A DNA stretch of 59,720 bases from Candidatus Gastranaerophilales bacterium (GTDB lineage Bacteria > Cyanobacteriota > Vampirovibrionia > Gastranaerophilales > Gastranaerophilaceae), in assembly GCA_944323535.1 (NCBI GenBank), contig CALUSW010000003.1, forward strand, positions 1 through 59,720, written 5' to 3'. The translations under genes and the position numbers were made by a program. Below the pieces are notes generated by a model. That model saw only the letters and a program-made list of their open reading frames with translations. It ran no database searches and had not been told where the DNA came from. This document shows positions 1-8,693 of this stretch, piece after piece (positions within the stretch are counted from its first letter, which is position 1; each line of letters begins with the position of its first letter).

Positions 1-23
1 TTACGGAAAATTCGCAGTTCAGC

Positions 24-2063
24 ATGACAGATTTGTTACGTTCTTCCGAACTTATTCAGAGTCTTTTCACAGAAATTATTAAATCGTATAATGTATTTAT
101 GGAAAATCTGACCGTAAAGAAATATACATTAAAAAAGGTTCAAACAGAATCTATATACAAAATAGATTATGAAAAAGAATTGAATCCGTCCCAGCTTGAG
201 GCGGTAAAACAAAAAGAAGGCGCTGTTCTTGTTATAGCAGGTGCCGGAAGCGGAAAAACAAGGACTTTAACCTACAGAGTCGCCAGGCTGATTGAGGACG
301 GAATTAATCCTAAAAATATATTACTTTTAACTTTTACAAAAAAAGCTGCACAGGAAATGTTGTCAAGAGCGGCAATTGTACTTGATTCAAGGTGTGAACA
401 GGTTGAAGGCGGGACTTTTCACTCTTTTGCAAACAGAATTTTAAGACAGTATTCATCTGTACTTGAGTTAACTAATAATTTTACAATAACGGATAGAGCT
501 GATTCTGAGGATATAATTAATCATATACGCTCGCAAGTCATTAATAAACAGGAAAAGCGCTTTCCTAAAAAGCATACTATTTTGGATATTTATTCAAAAG
601 CAGTAAATAAAGTTATGTCGTCTGAGGAAGTAATAGCTTCTGAATTTAAGCAGTTTGAGCATTGCACTGAAAAAATTAATCAAATAATTGTTGAGTATAA
701 TGAATATAAAAGAAAAAATTCCATCTTAGATTATGATGATTTACTTTTATATTTGCGGACTCTGTTGGAATCAAAACCGGACATAAGAAAAAAACTTTCG
801 GATAAATATAAATATATAATGGTGGATGAATATCAGGATACAAATACAATTCAGGCGCAAATAATAAAACTGCTGGCATCGGAACATAATAATGTAATGG
901 CGGTAGGTGATGACTCTCAAAGTATTTATTCTTTCAGAGGAGCTAATTTTAAAAATATTCTTAATTTCCCCGAAATTTTTGAAAATACTAAAATTATTAA
1001 ACTGGAGCAAAACTACAGAAGCTCTCAGAATATTCTGGCGCTGGCAAATGAACTTTTGCTCAAAGCGAAAGAAAAGTATACGAAAACCTTATTTTCAACG
1101 ATTGAAAGCCCGGTAAAACCCGCATTGATAAGTGCTGCGGATATGAAAACCGAAGCTGAATTTATAGTACAAAGAGTTTTAGAACTATCAGAGGAAGAAA
1201 ATATTCCATTGAATGATATCTGTGTTCTTGCAAGAAGCGCAAGAATGACTTATAACCTCGAAATTGAACTTGCTAAAAAGGGTATACCCTATAAAAAATT
1301 CGGCGGAATGAAATTTATTGAAACAGCTCATATCAAGGATATTATTGCATATTTAAGAGTAATCTTAAATCCGTCAGACATTATAAGTTATACAAGAATA
1401 TTGCTTCTTCTGGACGGGATAGGAAATCAAAGCGCAAATAAACTGCTGCCGGTTTTAACTTCGCCTGACGGGATAAATGGTATTAAGCTGCCCGTAAAAA
1501 ATCCCGAACAAATAGTAAAGCTGACCGATATGCTGAATTCTGCGCAAAAAGATATATTAGCACCTTCAAAAATAGTTAAAAAGGTTATAGAATACTATGA
1601 ACCTATTTTGACCGATAAATATGATGACTATACAAAGAGACAGAAAGATCTTGAACATTTTTATGCATTGAGCGAAAAGTATATGAGTCTTGAGGATTTT
1701 TTAAGCGATTTGGCGCTGGAACCGCCGGATACTTCCGTAAGTGATATTGAGGAAGGAGCGCATAAAGATGAATTTTTGACTCTTTCTACAATTCACAGCG
1801 CAAAAGGACTTGAATATAAGGCTGTGTTTATTATAGGAGCAGTTGATGGCAGATTTCCGTCCGTGTTTTCATTTAATTCAACCGAAGAAATGGATGAAGA
1901 ATTAAGATTAATGTATGTTGCCGTAACACGTGCAAAAACACATCTTGTAATAACATACCCCATTGATATGTTTGATTATTCAACAGGCATGGTGCTATCA
2001 AAACCGTCAAGATTTTTTGACGGGATATCACAGGATATTCTTGAAAAGTGGATTATTGATTAG
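24..2063 (+). CDS. UvrD/PcrA-like superfamily I DNA helicase
   Basis: An ATP-dependent 3'-5' DNA helicase of the UvrD/Rep/PcrA family, acting in DNA repair or replication restart. All SF1A motifs are visible in order: the Q motif (LNPSQLEA, about residue 53), Walker A GAGSGKT (73-79), motif Ia with TFTKKAAQEM, Walker B VDEYQDT (about 267), motif III GDDSQSIYSFRGA, motif IV EQNYRSS, motif V STIHSAKGLEYKAVF and motif VI VAVTRAK (about 632). At 679 aa it is a little shorter than E. coli UvrD and lacks the long C-terminal tail. An internal ATG at 99 (residue 26) is an alternative start, because the first 45 residues are outside the conserved core and no clear Shine-Dalgarno is visible in the 23 bases before position 24. 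The gene converges on the next one with an 11-base overlap. UvrD versus PcrA versus Rep cannot be decided here. Confidence 0.9.
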   Translation: MTDLLRSSELIQSLFTEIIKSYNVFMENLTVKKYTLKKVQTESIYKIDYEKELNPSQLEAVKQKEGAVLVIAGAGSGKTRTLTYRVARLIEDGINPKNILLLTFTKKAAQEMLSRAAIVLDSRCEQVEGGTFHSFANRILRQYSSVLELTNNFTITDRADSEDIINHIRSQVINKQEKRFPKKHTILDIYSKAVNKVMSSEEVIASEFKQFEHCTEKINQIIVEYNEYKRKNSILDYDDLLLYLRTLLESKPDIRKKLSDKYKYIMVDEYQDTNTIQAQIIKLLASEHNNVMAVGDDSQSIYSFRGANFKNILNFPEIFENTKIIKLEQNYRSSQNILALANELLLKAKEKYTKTLFSTIESPVKPALISAADMKTEAEFIVQRVLELSEEENIPLNDICVLARSARMTYNLEIELAKKGIPYKKFGGMKFIETAHIKDIIAYLRVILNPSDIISYTRILLLLDGIGNQSANKLLPVLTSPDGINGIKLPVKNPEQIVKLTDMLNSAQKDILAPSKIVKKVIEYYEPILTDKYDDYTKRQKDLEHFYALSEKYMSLEDFLSDLALEPPDTSVSDIEEGAHKDEFLTLSTIHSAKGLEYKAVFIIGAVDGRFPSVFSFNSTEEMDEELRLMYVAVTRAKTHLVITYPIDMFDYSTGMVLSKPSRFFDGISQDILEKWIID

Positions 2064-2709
2064 TTTCCTGCTGCTCTTCAGCTGCATCTTTTATAATTTG
2101 AGGAACATTTTTCAAAGATTCATGCATCTCATTTTTTATTTTTTCGAATTCACTGTCAGGTAATAACTCCGGTCTGCTGCTAAATGCCTGAATTCCATGA
2201 AAACAAGCCCAGGCCGGACTTATTCTGTCATCATAAAGATTATCCCATTCTATTATTTTATTGTATAAAGATGAAACATATTCTATATCTGTTGCTTTAC
2301 TCTGCATATATTTAAGCGTTTTAGGCGCCATAAGTCCGTAAAACATTGTCTGCTGTTTTGCCGATGTATCTTTGCACATTTTCACATCTTCCATAGCCCT
2401 GACTTTGCCGAAATTATACATAAAAACAGCTTTGTCCTTATCTGTATCATAAACATGATCTGCTGTCATAACAAAATATAAAGGCGGAAGTTCTCCCGGA
2501 TTTTTTTCCAGATATAGGGCAAATTCGCCTGCTTCTTTCGGACTGAAGGTTCTATATAGTTCTACTGACTGAGCTATATTATTGTTTTTAGCGTATTTGA
2601 CTATTTTTTTCACCTTTGGAGAGAGCTTTATATTATCTTTTGCAATAACAACTCCTGTATTTATCAACAATAAAACAAAAGCAAAAATAAGACAAAAACT
2701 CTTTTTCAT
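2053..2709 (-). CDS. exported protein of unknown function
   Basis: A 218-residue protein with a clear Sec signal peptide (MKK, then a hydrophobic stretch to about residue 23 ending in VIAKD), so it is probably periplasmic. The mature part is mostly helical and charged, with two cysteines (in KMCKD and WACFHG) and a Glu/Gln-rich tail. I recognise no enzyme motif. The Ser-Pro-Lys-Glu-Ala-Gly-Glu segment and the regular helix spacing could suit a small helical-repeat scaffold, but that is a guess. Its 3' end overlaps the convergent helicase by 11 bases. It is separated by about 60 bp from the upstream threonine dehydratase on the same strand, so cotranscription is possible. Confidence 0.7.
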   Translation of the reverse strand: MKKSFCLIFAFVLLLINTGVVIAKDNIKLSPKVKKIVKYAKNNNIAQSVELYRTFSPKEAGEFALYLEKNPGELPPLYFVMTADHVYDTDKDKAVFMYNFGKVRAMEDVKMCKDTSAKQQTMFYGLMAPKTLKYMQSKATDIEYVSSLYNKIIEWDNLYDDRISPAWACFHGIQAFSSRPELLPDSEFEKIKNEMHESLKNVPQIIKDAAEEQQETNQ

Positions 2710-2772
2710 ATTCGCAACCCCTCACGGATATTATATCAATATTTTTGCATTTGTAAAATAAACTATAAAATT

Positions 2773-3978
2773 TTATTGCACATTTGAAATGATTTTGTAT
2801 CCTTTTGATATAAGAGCATTTTGGATTTCTTCAAAGTGCTTGGCATTTCTGGTTTCCATTGATATTTTAAGGAAACAGTCGTTTATGTCCGTATTCTCAC
2901 CGCCTTGATTGTGCCTTACTCTAATAACATTAGCGCCGTAGTCTGCAATAATAGCGGAGACATCCTTTAACTGTCCCGGTTTATCCAGAAGTTCAATCGT
3001 TAAGTGGCATAATCTGCCTGTTGTTAATAATCCTCTGTTTATGACTCTTGAAAGGATATTAACGTCAATATTTCCGCCTGAAACAATGCAGGCTGTTTTT
3101 TTATTTTCTAATGGCAGTCTGTTAAACATTGCAGCTGCAACACTCAATGCCCCTGCCCCTTCTGCGACAAGTTTTTGCCTTTCCATAAGGGTTAATATAG
3201 CAGAAGCTATTTCATCATCCGTAACAGTTACAATATCATCAACATATTTGCTGCATAAATCAAAAGTTAATTCCCCGGGTTTTTTAACGGCTGTACCGTC
3301 TGCAAAAGTATGAACGATAGGAAGTTCTAATATCTTTTTGTTAATAAATGACTGATACATACTTCCTGCGCCTTGAGCTTGTACTCCGTATACTTTGCAT
3401 TTTGGTTTAAGCTGTTTAATAGTAAAGGCAATACCTGAGATTAAACCGCCTCCGCCTATAGGCACTATAACAGCGTCAATATCGGGAAGCTGTTCTATTA
3501 ACTCTAAACCGATTGTACCCTGTCCGGCAATAACATCTTCATCATCAAACGGGTGGATAAATTCTCCGTTTGTTTCCTGCTGAAATTGGCAGGCTGCATT
3601 ATAAGCACCGTCATAAACTCCGTCGATAAGTTTTATATCAGCTCCATACTTTCTTGTTGCTTCTACTTTTGAAATTGGTGCGGTCGCCGGAATAAATATA
3701 GATGCTTTGATATTGTTCTTTTGAGCGGACAGAGCAACTCCCTGTGCGTGATTACCGGCAGAACATGCTATTATACCTTTTTTCTTCTGTTCTTCCGTGA
3801 GCTTTGAAATTTTATAATAGGCGCCTCTTAACTTAAAAGAACCTGTTAATTGAAGATTTTCTGATTTTAAATAAATTTCATGTCCTTCAACAATGGTTTT
3901 GGATAATATTAAATCTGTTTTTCTGGCTATTTCACTCAGTACATTTGAAGCATCATAAATTTTATCTATACTTAACAC
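2773..3978 (-). CDS. ilvA: threonine dehydratase (threonine ammonia-lyase) with ACT domain
   Basis: A PLP-dependent enzyme converting L-threonine to 2-oxobutanoate and ammonia, the entry to isoleucine synthesis or threonine catabolism. The PLP lysine lies in GSFKLRGA (Lys49), the phosphate-binding glycine loop is GGGGLISG (about 176-183), and SAGNHAQG is the typical substrate-binding loop. Residues about 327-401 form one ACT domain (TIELLDKPGQL), expected to bind a regulatory amino acid. The length (401 aa) matches the single-ACT form common outside Enterobacteria rather than the two-ACT E. coli IlvA. The start codon is GTG, preceded by GAAGGGA at a good distance. No branched-chain pathway genes lie next to it, so a catabolic role (tdcB-like) is also possible. 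Confidence 0.88.
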   Translation of the reverse strand: MLSIDKIYDASNVLSEIARKTDLILSKTIVEGHEIYLKSENLQLTGSFKLRGAYYKISKLTEEQKKKGIIACSAGNHAQGVALSAQKNNIKASIFIPATAPISKVEATRKYGADIKLIDGVYDGAYNAACQFQQETNGEFIHPFDDEDVIAGQGTIGLELIEQLPDIDAVIVPIGGGGLISGIAFTIKQLKPKCKVYGVQAQGAGSMYQSFINKKILELPIVHTFADGTAVKKPGELTFDLCSKYVDDIVTVTDDEIASAILTLMERQKLVAEGAGALSVAAAMFNRLPLENKKTACIVSGGNIDVNILSRVINRGLLTTGRLCHLTIELLDKPGQLKDVSAIIADYGANVIRVRHNQGGENTDINDCFLKISMETRNAKHFEEIQNALISKGYKIISNVQ

Positions 3979-4020
3979 GTTTATTCCCTTCGCTTTTTTC
4001 TTTATTTTACAATAAAGAAT

Positions 4021-4830
4021 TTATTTTTTGCGCTGTTTGTTATCAAGATTTATAAAAGGAATTGCATTACCCATCATATATATAGGTAATTTACCATTCC
4101 ATTTTTGAACTGCCTCATATTCAACAAGTGCTTTGTTTTGTGCAAGCGCATTTGCTCTGATTGCCATTGATTTTGCTTCTGCTTCTGCTGAAATTAATCT
4201 TTGTTTTGCTTCTTCCTGAATTTGTACTGTTTTGTTTTTTGCTTTTAATGCATCCTGTTCTGCTGTAACTTTGCTTTCAATAGCTCTTTCAAAAACATCG
4301 GAATAATTAATTGCAGTAATTTGAAAATCTGTTACATTTATATAATTATCCTTTAAATGGTTTTGTAGCTTAATTAATATTTCACTTGTAGCTTGTTCTC
4401 TGTTAGCAACTAGGTCTTGAGCATTCCATTTTCCTATAACATCTTTAATACTGCCTTCTACAACCGGCATTAAAATTTTATCTTCATAGTCGCTGCCAAC
4501 TTCTCTGTACATTTTGTATGCATTTTCGGGCTGTAGATTATAGTTTATAACGTAAGAAATTTTTGCCTGCTGGATATCTTTAGTATAAACAGCTGTTGTT
4601 ATATCTCTTTTTTGTGTTCTTACATCCATTGTTACTATTTTAGAAATGAAAGGTGTTACAAAATGAATACCTTCTGAGAAACTTTGAGTTGAAACAACCC
4701 CCAGTGTGACTTTAACTCCTCTTTCTCCAACTCCGACCATTGCAATCGGATTACAAAATATAACAAATAAAACAAACAGTGCAATAATTGTAATTTGAGT
4801 TGCCATAGCACTTTTGTTCATAATATTCAT
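4021..4830 (-). CDS. SPFH/prohibitin-family membrane protein
   Basis: A 269-residue protein with one N-terminal membrane anchor (about 10-33) followed by an SPFH/Band 7 domain: GVGERGVKVTLG, then DVRTQKRDITTAVYTKD and a long Ala/Glu/Lys-rich coiled-coil segment (about 185-235, EAKQRLISAEAEAKSMAIRA). This is the classic layout of prohibitin and HflC/HflK-type proteins, which form ring-like scaffolds in the inner membrane and often control FtsH-type proteases. The start is supported by AAGGAG seven bases upstream. A 63-residue membrane protein is encoded just upstream on the same strand, 17 bases away, probably in the same transcript. No protease gene is adjacent, so the partner is unknown. Confidence 0.85.
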   Translation of the reverse strand: MNIMNKSAMATQITIIALFVLFVIFCNPIAMVGVGERGVKVTLGVVSTQSFSEGIHFVTPFISKIVTMDVRTQKRDITTAVYTKDIQQAKISYVINYNLQPENAYKMYREVGSDYEDKILMPVVEGSIKDVIGKWNAQDLVANREQATSEILIKLQNHLKDNYINVTDFQITAINYSDVFERAIESKVTAEQDALKAKNKTVQIQEEAKQRLISAEAEAKSMAIRANALAQNKALVEYEAVQKWNGKLPIYMMGNAIPFINLDNKQRKK

Positions 4831-4847
4831 AATTAAAACTCCTTCCT

Positions 4848-5039
4848 CTATTTAAGTCCGATAATTGCAAAAACAACATAGACAACAACTATAAAAAGTA
4901 TAAAAATACCGTAACCTTTTAAAATTTTATCACCGTATTTTTTATATAAATTAACATTACATATAATGCTGACAAGAACTATTACAACGTTAACTAGTAT
5001 AAATAGTGAAAATAGAAGTAATAATACCCTTAAAATCAT
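4848..5039 (-). CDS. small two-helix membrane protein, unknown
   Basis: A 63-residue protein that is nearly all hydrophobic: one membrane segment at about 3-26, a short basic loop (NLYKKYGDKILKGYG), and a second segment at about 43-61. An ATG with GGAGAGAG just upstream supports translation. It lies 17 bases ahead of the SPFH gene on the same strand, so the two may work together in the membrane. No family is recognised. Confidence 0.6.
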   Translation of the reverse strand: MILRVLLLLFSLFILVNVVIVLVSIICNVNLYKKYGDKILKGYGIFILFIVVVYVVFAIIGLK

Positions 5040-5145
5040 ATACTCTCTCCATGTTCAATTTATACATTTTGATTATAATTGTCAAATATATTGCGCTTTG
5101 TATATGTCAGCTAAACTATATCTTGCTTTTTTTTTTAATCAAAAT

Positions 5146-5250
5146 AAATTTTATGCCGGCAAGACCCTGAAACAAGTTCAGGGTGATATTTGCTTTTTTA
5201 ATTATATTTTAGTGCGGGCAATAAAACCAAAACTGTCATGCCGAATTTAT
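5146..5250. repeat. dispersed intergenic repeat R2, copy 1
   Basis: This stretch aligns along its full length with 53619-53718. Shared landmarks are AAATTTT at the left edge, a central hairpin, TTAATTA-ATTTT, then CGGGCAATA and GTCAT-C-GAAT at the right edge. The hairpin here is ACCCTGAA (5164-5171), loop ACAAG, TTCAGGGT (5177-5184). The copy at 53.6 kb has different stem bases but still pairs. It lies in a 478-bp gap between a small membrane protein gene and tRNA-Arg and has no coding capacity I trust. Confidence 0.6.
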
Positions 5251-5365
5251 TGCTGTAGCTTACATATAGAGAATTATGGCTTATATTTTATAAAAAACTT
5301 TTTTATAAAAAACATGAAGCTAAAAATAATTTTCAATCTGTTCAATAATAGTTATTTCCTTAGGT

Positions 5366-5391
5366 TTTATTTTAATACGACACTGGATTAT
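5366..5391 (+). repeat. fragment of dispersed repeat R1 (right end only)
   Basis: The sequence TTTTAATACGACACTGGATT followed by ATATT matches the right end of the R1 copies at 19.4 and 33.7 kb (CTTTAATACGA-ACTAGATTATAT) in about 22 of 25 positions. The left part of R1 is absent, so this looks like a decayed remnant. Confidence 0.5.
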
Positions 5392-5517
5392 ATTAAGTGG
5401 ACTCAGAATTTAGAAGAATACTTCATGTCGAACTGCAAGTTAGAAGGCAGAAAGGTAAGCTATGACTATAACTTACCTTTCTCTTATTTCATAAATTTTG
5501 ACTCTTGTCGCAAAAAA

Positions 5518-5591
<74 letters not shown>

Positions 5592-5729
5592 TTACTTTCT
5601 TATTTAAACATATAAATTTTAAATTTCAAGAAGAAATATGTTTGTAACAATTGTAAAGAAATAAAAATAATACGCAATTTTTTATTTTAGAAATACTTTA
5701 TATATTTGTTAACAGGAGCAATATTATTT

Positions 5730-6035
5730 ATGGCAATTTCAAATTTAAGTTTTCAAAATATGTATGCAGCTTCAGGCGGTGCCTCAAATAATATCAATTT
5801 TGGCGGACAGCAGCAGCAATATCGTCCTGTTTCAGATGAAAATGCAAATATTTTTGCTTCGTCATCAGTAGGCGGCGTAAATAGCGGTAACGCCGGATTT
5901 AATCGTGTAAATGGTGTTTCTAAAACAGAAGGTGCTGCCGGATTAGTTGATCGTCTGGACAGAATGGATTCAGGTATACTTAAACCGCAGGCTCAGGACG
6001 AATACAGGGCAAATCATCTTGATTTGTATGCATAA
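5730..6035 (+). CDS. small glycine/asparagine-rich protein, unknown
   Basis: About 101 residues when started at the ATG at 5730, which has AGGAG 11 bases upstream; a TTG at 5706 would add eight residues. The product is low in charge and rich in Gly, Asn, Ser and Gln, with a QQQQ run and a VGGVNSGNAGFNRVNG segment. It ends in a more ordered part (LVDRLDRMDSGILKPQAQDEYRANHL). The N-terminus (MAISNLSFQNMYAA) is not a convincing signal peptide. The composition suggests a disordered or surface-associated protein. No family is recognised. The next gene starts 38 bases downstream on the same strand. Confidence 0.55.
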   Translation: MAISNLSFQNMYAASGGASNNINFGGQQQQYRPVSDENANIFASSSVGGVNSGNAGFNRVNGVSKTEGAAGLVDRLDRMDSGILKPQAQDEYRANHLDLYA

Positions 6036-6073
6036 TAATTGATTAATATAGTTTTTTTGAATATAATTATTGT

Positions 6074-6313
6074 ATGAAGAATCTGTATAATATTGATGAT
6101 TGGTCAGATGTATCTCGGCTCAGATTGGGTGAAATTCTCCTGGAAGCCGGAAAAATAAATCTTCTTCATTTATCAATGGTACTTGATATTCAGAGATTTA
6201 AAAAAATGCCGATGGGGCAAATTTTTCTTTCCATGAAAGTAATTAGTAAAAAAGATTTGCAGCAGGCATTATTTGTGCAGAAAACAATACAGAAAAGATG
6301 CAATAATGCATAA
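6074..6313 (+). CDS. stand-alone MshEN/GspE N-terminal-like small protein
   Basis: A 79-residue protein whose residues about 16-70 follow the two-repeat pattern of the N-terminal domain of type II secretion/type IV pilus ATPases (GspE/PilB, the MshEN fold). RLGEILLEAGKI...LDIQ is followed by MPMGQIFLSMKVISKKDLQQAL, matching the usual pattern LGE-L-EAG-I----L--AL--Q, then -GEIL---G-IS--DL--AL. No ATPase domain follows; the frame ends and the next gene starts within its last codons (8-base overlap). In some ATPases this domain binds cyclic di-GMP, but whether this one does cannot be judged. It may be a regulatory adaptor for a pilus or secretion ATPase encoded elsewhere. Confidence 0.6.
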   Translation: MKNLYNIDDWSDVSRLRLGEILLEAGKINLLHLSMVLDIQRFKKMPMGQIFLSMKVISKKDLQQALFVQKTIQKRCNNA

Positions 6314-7130
6314 AAAAACAAAAAAATTATTTTTATTATTTTTTGCATTTCTGTTGATGCAAAATCTTTCTTTTGCTCAAGTTTTGGAGTTTGCTCAGGT
6401 TAGTGATGTTCATTATTCTTTATCAAATACTTCTCTTGATAAATATTTGTATTTTTTATCTTTGTCTTTAAAAAAGAAAAATCCGGAGTTTGTGGTATTC
6501 CTTGGCGATAATGTAGATAATTCAAAAGAAGAGGATGTTATCGGGTTTATGAGGGCTGTACATTCAATAAAAATCCCCTATTATCTTGCTTTTGGAAATA
6601 ATGATGCTCACAGATTAAGCGGTATAGAAAAAGAAACATATCTTGACATAGTTACAACTTTTAACAGAAACCAGAAAGATAATTTAAAATACTATTATTT
6701 TAAGCCTAATAGTGATTTTATTTGTGTTGTATTGGACGATACTCCCGACTTTGCTCCGTCTACTCACGGTCAGGTTTCAGATGAGCAAATAGAATGGCTG
6801 GATAAATTACTTGCTAAAAACCCTAAAAAATTGTTTTTAATTTTTCATCATAGTCCGATATTGCCGCCAAGAGATGAATATAAACTATCAATGTTAAATA
6901 CTGAAAAGTATTCCGGTTTATTAAAAAAATATTCAAATATAATCCTTATTTCATCCGGACATTATCATCAAGAAGCTGTCCAAACCGATGAAAACGGAAT
7001 AAGGCATATCTCTGTTCCTGCCTTTAAAGATATACCTCATTCTTATCAATTAATAAAAATTATATACGATGAAAACAGTTATAAATCACCTAAAGATGTT
7101 GAAGTTATTGTTACAAGAGTAAAAGTGTAG
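6306..7130 (+). CDS. secreted calcineurin-like metallophosphoesterase
   Basis: A calcineurin-like phosphoesterase of about 274 residues, exported by a signal peptide (MHKKTKK then a hydrophobic run ending SFAQ). Metal-ligand motifs occur in order: QVSDVHYS (D-x-H), FLGDNVDN (GD), FGNNDAH (GNxDxH), FHHSPI (H) and SSGHYHQ (GHxH). The substrate is unknown; relatives hydrolyse phosphomonoesters, nucleotides or phospholipid head groups. A longer frame exists upstream from 6273, but ATG 6306 gives the exact start of the signal peptide and sits at the 3' end of the preceding gene, implying translational coupling. It ends four bases before a convergent regulator gene. Confidence 0.85.
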   Translation: MHKKTKKLFLLFFAFLLMQNLSFAQVLEFAQVSDVHYSLSNTSLDKYLYFLSLSLKKKNPEFVVFLGDNVDNSKEEDVIGFMRAVHSIKIPYYLAFGNNDAHRLSGIEKETYLDIVTTFNRNQKDNLKYYYFKPNSDFICVVLDDTPDFAPSTHGQVSDEQIEWLDKLLAKNPKKLFLIFHHSPILPPRDEYKLSMLNTEKYSGLLKKYSNIILISSGHYHQEAVQTDENGIRHISVPAFKDIPHSYQLIKIIYDENSYKSPKDVEVIVTRVKV

Positions 7131-7134
7131 TAAA

Positions 7135-7713
7135 CTAGCTTTTTGCTTGTTTATATACATATTCTCTTGCACAAGAGAATATTGCCTCCGAAAGCCCTTT
7201 GTTATTTTCAAAATTAAATCCTGAATTTTGCAATAATTGTCTTAATCTGCTTTCCCAAAAATCATACATTTCTTCTTTTGATACATCCAGAATTTGCGCT
7301 ATTACGCTGACTTCTTCCCAGTCAAGCGGCAACGGTCTTGCACCTCTTAAAATATCAACTATTTCTAATCTTTGTTTTCTTGGAAAGGATTTTAGAAACT
7401 GTACCGTTGTTAAATTTTTTTCTTTTTGTTTTTCTCTGATAAATTCCGTTGTTTCATCTATTACAATTGGATCTTGAGGTATTTTATATTCCGAAAATTC
7501 TTCCGGTGATATATCCATAACGGTTGCAATTCTTTCTAAAGTAGTACTTCTTGTAGAAAACGGTATGGTTTCATCTATCAGATTATATACATAAGAAAGC
7601 GTAACTCCTATCATCTGGGCAAAATCTTTTTTATGAAGATGTGTATTTTCCAAAAAATTATAAAGCATTTCACTACTCTTCATCGTAATTATCGAATCTT
7701 TTTTTGTTGACAT
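7135..7713 (-). CDS. XRE-family helix-turn-helix regulator
   Basis: A 192-residue protein with an N-terminal Cro/cI-type helix-turn-helix (about 19-75: HKKDFAQMIGVTLSYVYNLI, then TTLERIATVMDISPEEF). A second partly similar segment lies at about 95-160 (TTVQFLKSFPRKQRLEIVDILRG, VSVIAQILDVSKEEMYDFWE), which reads like a degenerate second HTH. It probably acts as a DNA-binding transcriptional regulator with unknown targets. AGGAGA seven bases before the ATG supports the start. It is transcribed away from pth and converges on the metallophosphoesterase. Confidence 0.75.
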   Translation of the reverse strand: MSTKKDSIITMKSSEMLYNFLENTHLHKKDFAQMIGVTLSYVYNLIDETIPFSTRSTTLERIATVMDISPEEFSEYKIPQDPIVIDETTEFIREKQKEKNLTTVQFLKSFPRKQRLEIVDILRGARPLPLDWEEVSVIAQILDVSKEEMYDFWESRLRQLLQNSGFNFENNKGLSEAIFSCAREYVYKQAKS

Positions 7714-7815
7714 GGTAAATCTCCTGTTTTTTTATAATAATTAGATATAATAATAAGTTTTTAATTGGTAAGGCGAATAAAAATATGGGATAATTTTATA
7801 AAAGGATAGACATGT

Positions 7816-8376
7816 ATGAAACTTTTAATATGTTTGGGAAATCCGGGAATTAAATATGAAAACACAAGGCATAATGCAGGATTTATGTTTGCAGATAAGC
7901 TGGCTGAAAAATTAAATTGTTCATTTAATTCGGAAACCAAATTTAAGTCTGAAATTTCAAAGGGAGTGTATAAGGAAGAAGCTGTATGGATAGTAAAGCC
8001 TCAGACATTTATGAATCTATCCGGAGAGGCTTTATATGCATTAAAATCTTTTTATAAAATTGATATAAAAACTTTATTATTGGTGTATGATGATATTTCG
8101 CTTGATCTGGGCAAAATAAGGTTCAGGGCTAAAGGTTCGGACGGCGGACATAACGGCGTTAAATCAATTATTAAGTATGCCGGTACTTCTGAGTTTAACA
8201 GAATGAAAATAGGAATAGGTCCCCAGCCTTTAAATATGAAGTCAGAAGATTATGTATTGCAAAAATTCCGGCAGGAAGAAAAAATCTTGCTTGATAATAC
8301 GATAAATACAGCCGTTGAAGCATTTTTTTATTATTGTGAAAATGATATATATAATGCACAGAACAAATATAATTAA
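7816..8376 (+). CDS. pth: peptidyl-tRNA hydrolase
   Basis: Hydrolyses peptidyl-tRNA released from stalled ribosomes to recycle tRNA; cytoplasmic and usually essential. The 186 residues match the family length. Visible family motifs are CLGNPGIKYENTRHNAGF (the catalytic His in TRHNAGF and the Asn in GNPG), FMNLSGEAL, LVYDDISLDLGKIR (catalytic Asp) and GSDGGHNGVKSI. Two in-frame ATGs are close together near 7812-7816; AAAGGA upstream fits either. It stands alone between two divergent neighbours. Confidence 0.95.
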   Translation: MKLLICLGNPGIKYENTRHNAGFMFADKLAEKLNCSFNSETKFKSEISKGVYKEEAVWIVKPQTFMNLSGEALYALKSFYKIDIKTLLLVYDDISLDLGKIRFRAKGSDGGHNGVKSIIKYAGTSEFNRMKIGIGPQPLNMKSEDYVLQKFRQEEKILLDNTINTAVEAFFYYCENDIYNAQNKYN

Positions 8377-8693
8377 AAAAAAGAGGGCATAAAGCCCTAC
8401 TGTCTGGAATTAAGAATAGTTGGAAGTATGAAAAAGATATTTATATATAACAAAATAAATACTTATTATACAATTGTCCACCAAGGCTAAAAAAATATAG
8501 GACAATCGGGTAATATTTTTTTAAATAATAAGTGGTTATAATACACTTAATCCAAAAAGTCCTATAATTATTGAGTTTTTGAGGTTTGTAATATTTCATA
8601 ATATATACTATTGACAAAATGATTTTTCTAATACATAATGAATATATAAAATAAAGTGTAGTTAAAACACTTTAACAAAATAAAGGAAAAAAA
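8377..8693. other. non-coding gap with inverted repeats and a promoter
   Basis: This 317-bp gap holds no credible gene. It contains a short GC-rich hairpin at 8384-8398 (AGGGC, loop ATAAA, GCCCT) followed on the minus strand by a T8 run, which could be a weak terminator for leftward transcripts. There is also a 7-bp inverted repeat ATTGTCC/GGACAAT at 8473-8506, a 6-bp inverted repeat TAAGTG/CACTTA near 8530-8550, and a good promoter at 8611-8639. The inverted repeats could be operators, but nothing identifies their binder. Confidence 0.4.
8611..8639 (+). promoter_or_regulatory. sigma-70-type promoter for the 8694 gene
   Basis: TTGACA at 8611-8616, a 17-base spacer and CATAAT at 8634-8639 match the consensus in 11 of 12 positions. 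Transcription would begin about 48 bases before the start codon at 8694. Confidence 0.65.

Noticed and set aside
8473-8506. Inverted repeat ATTGTCC/GGACAAT as an R1-related site
   Set aside because: ATTGTCC also begins R1 copies, but only these seven bases match and nothing else of R1 is present, so common origin is not supported.
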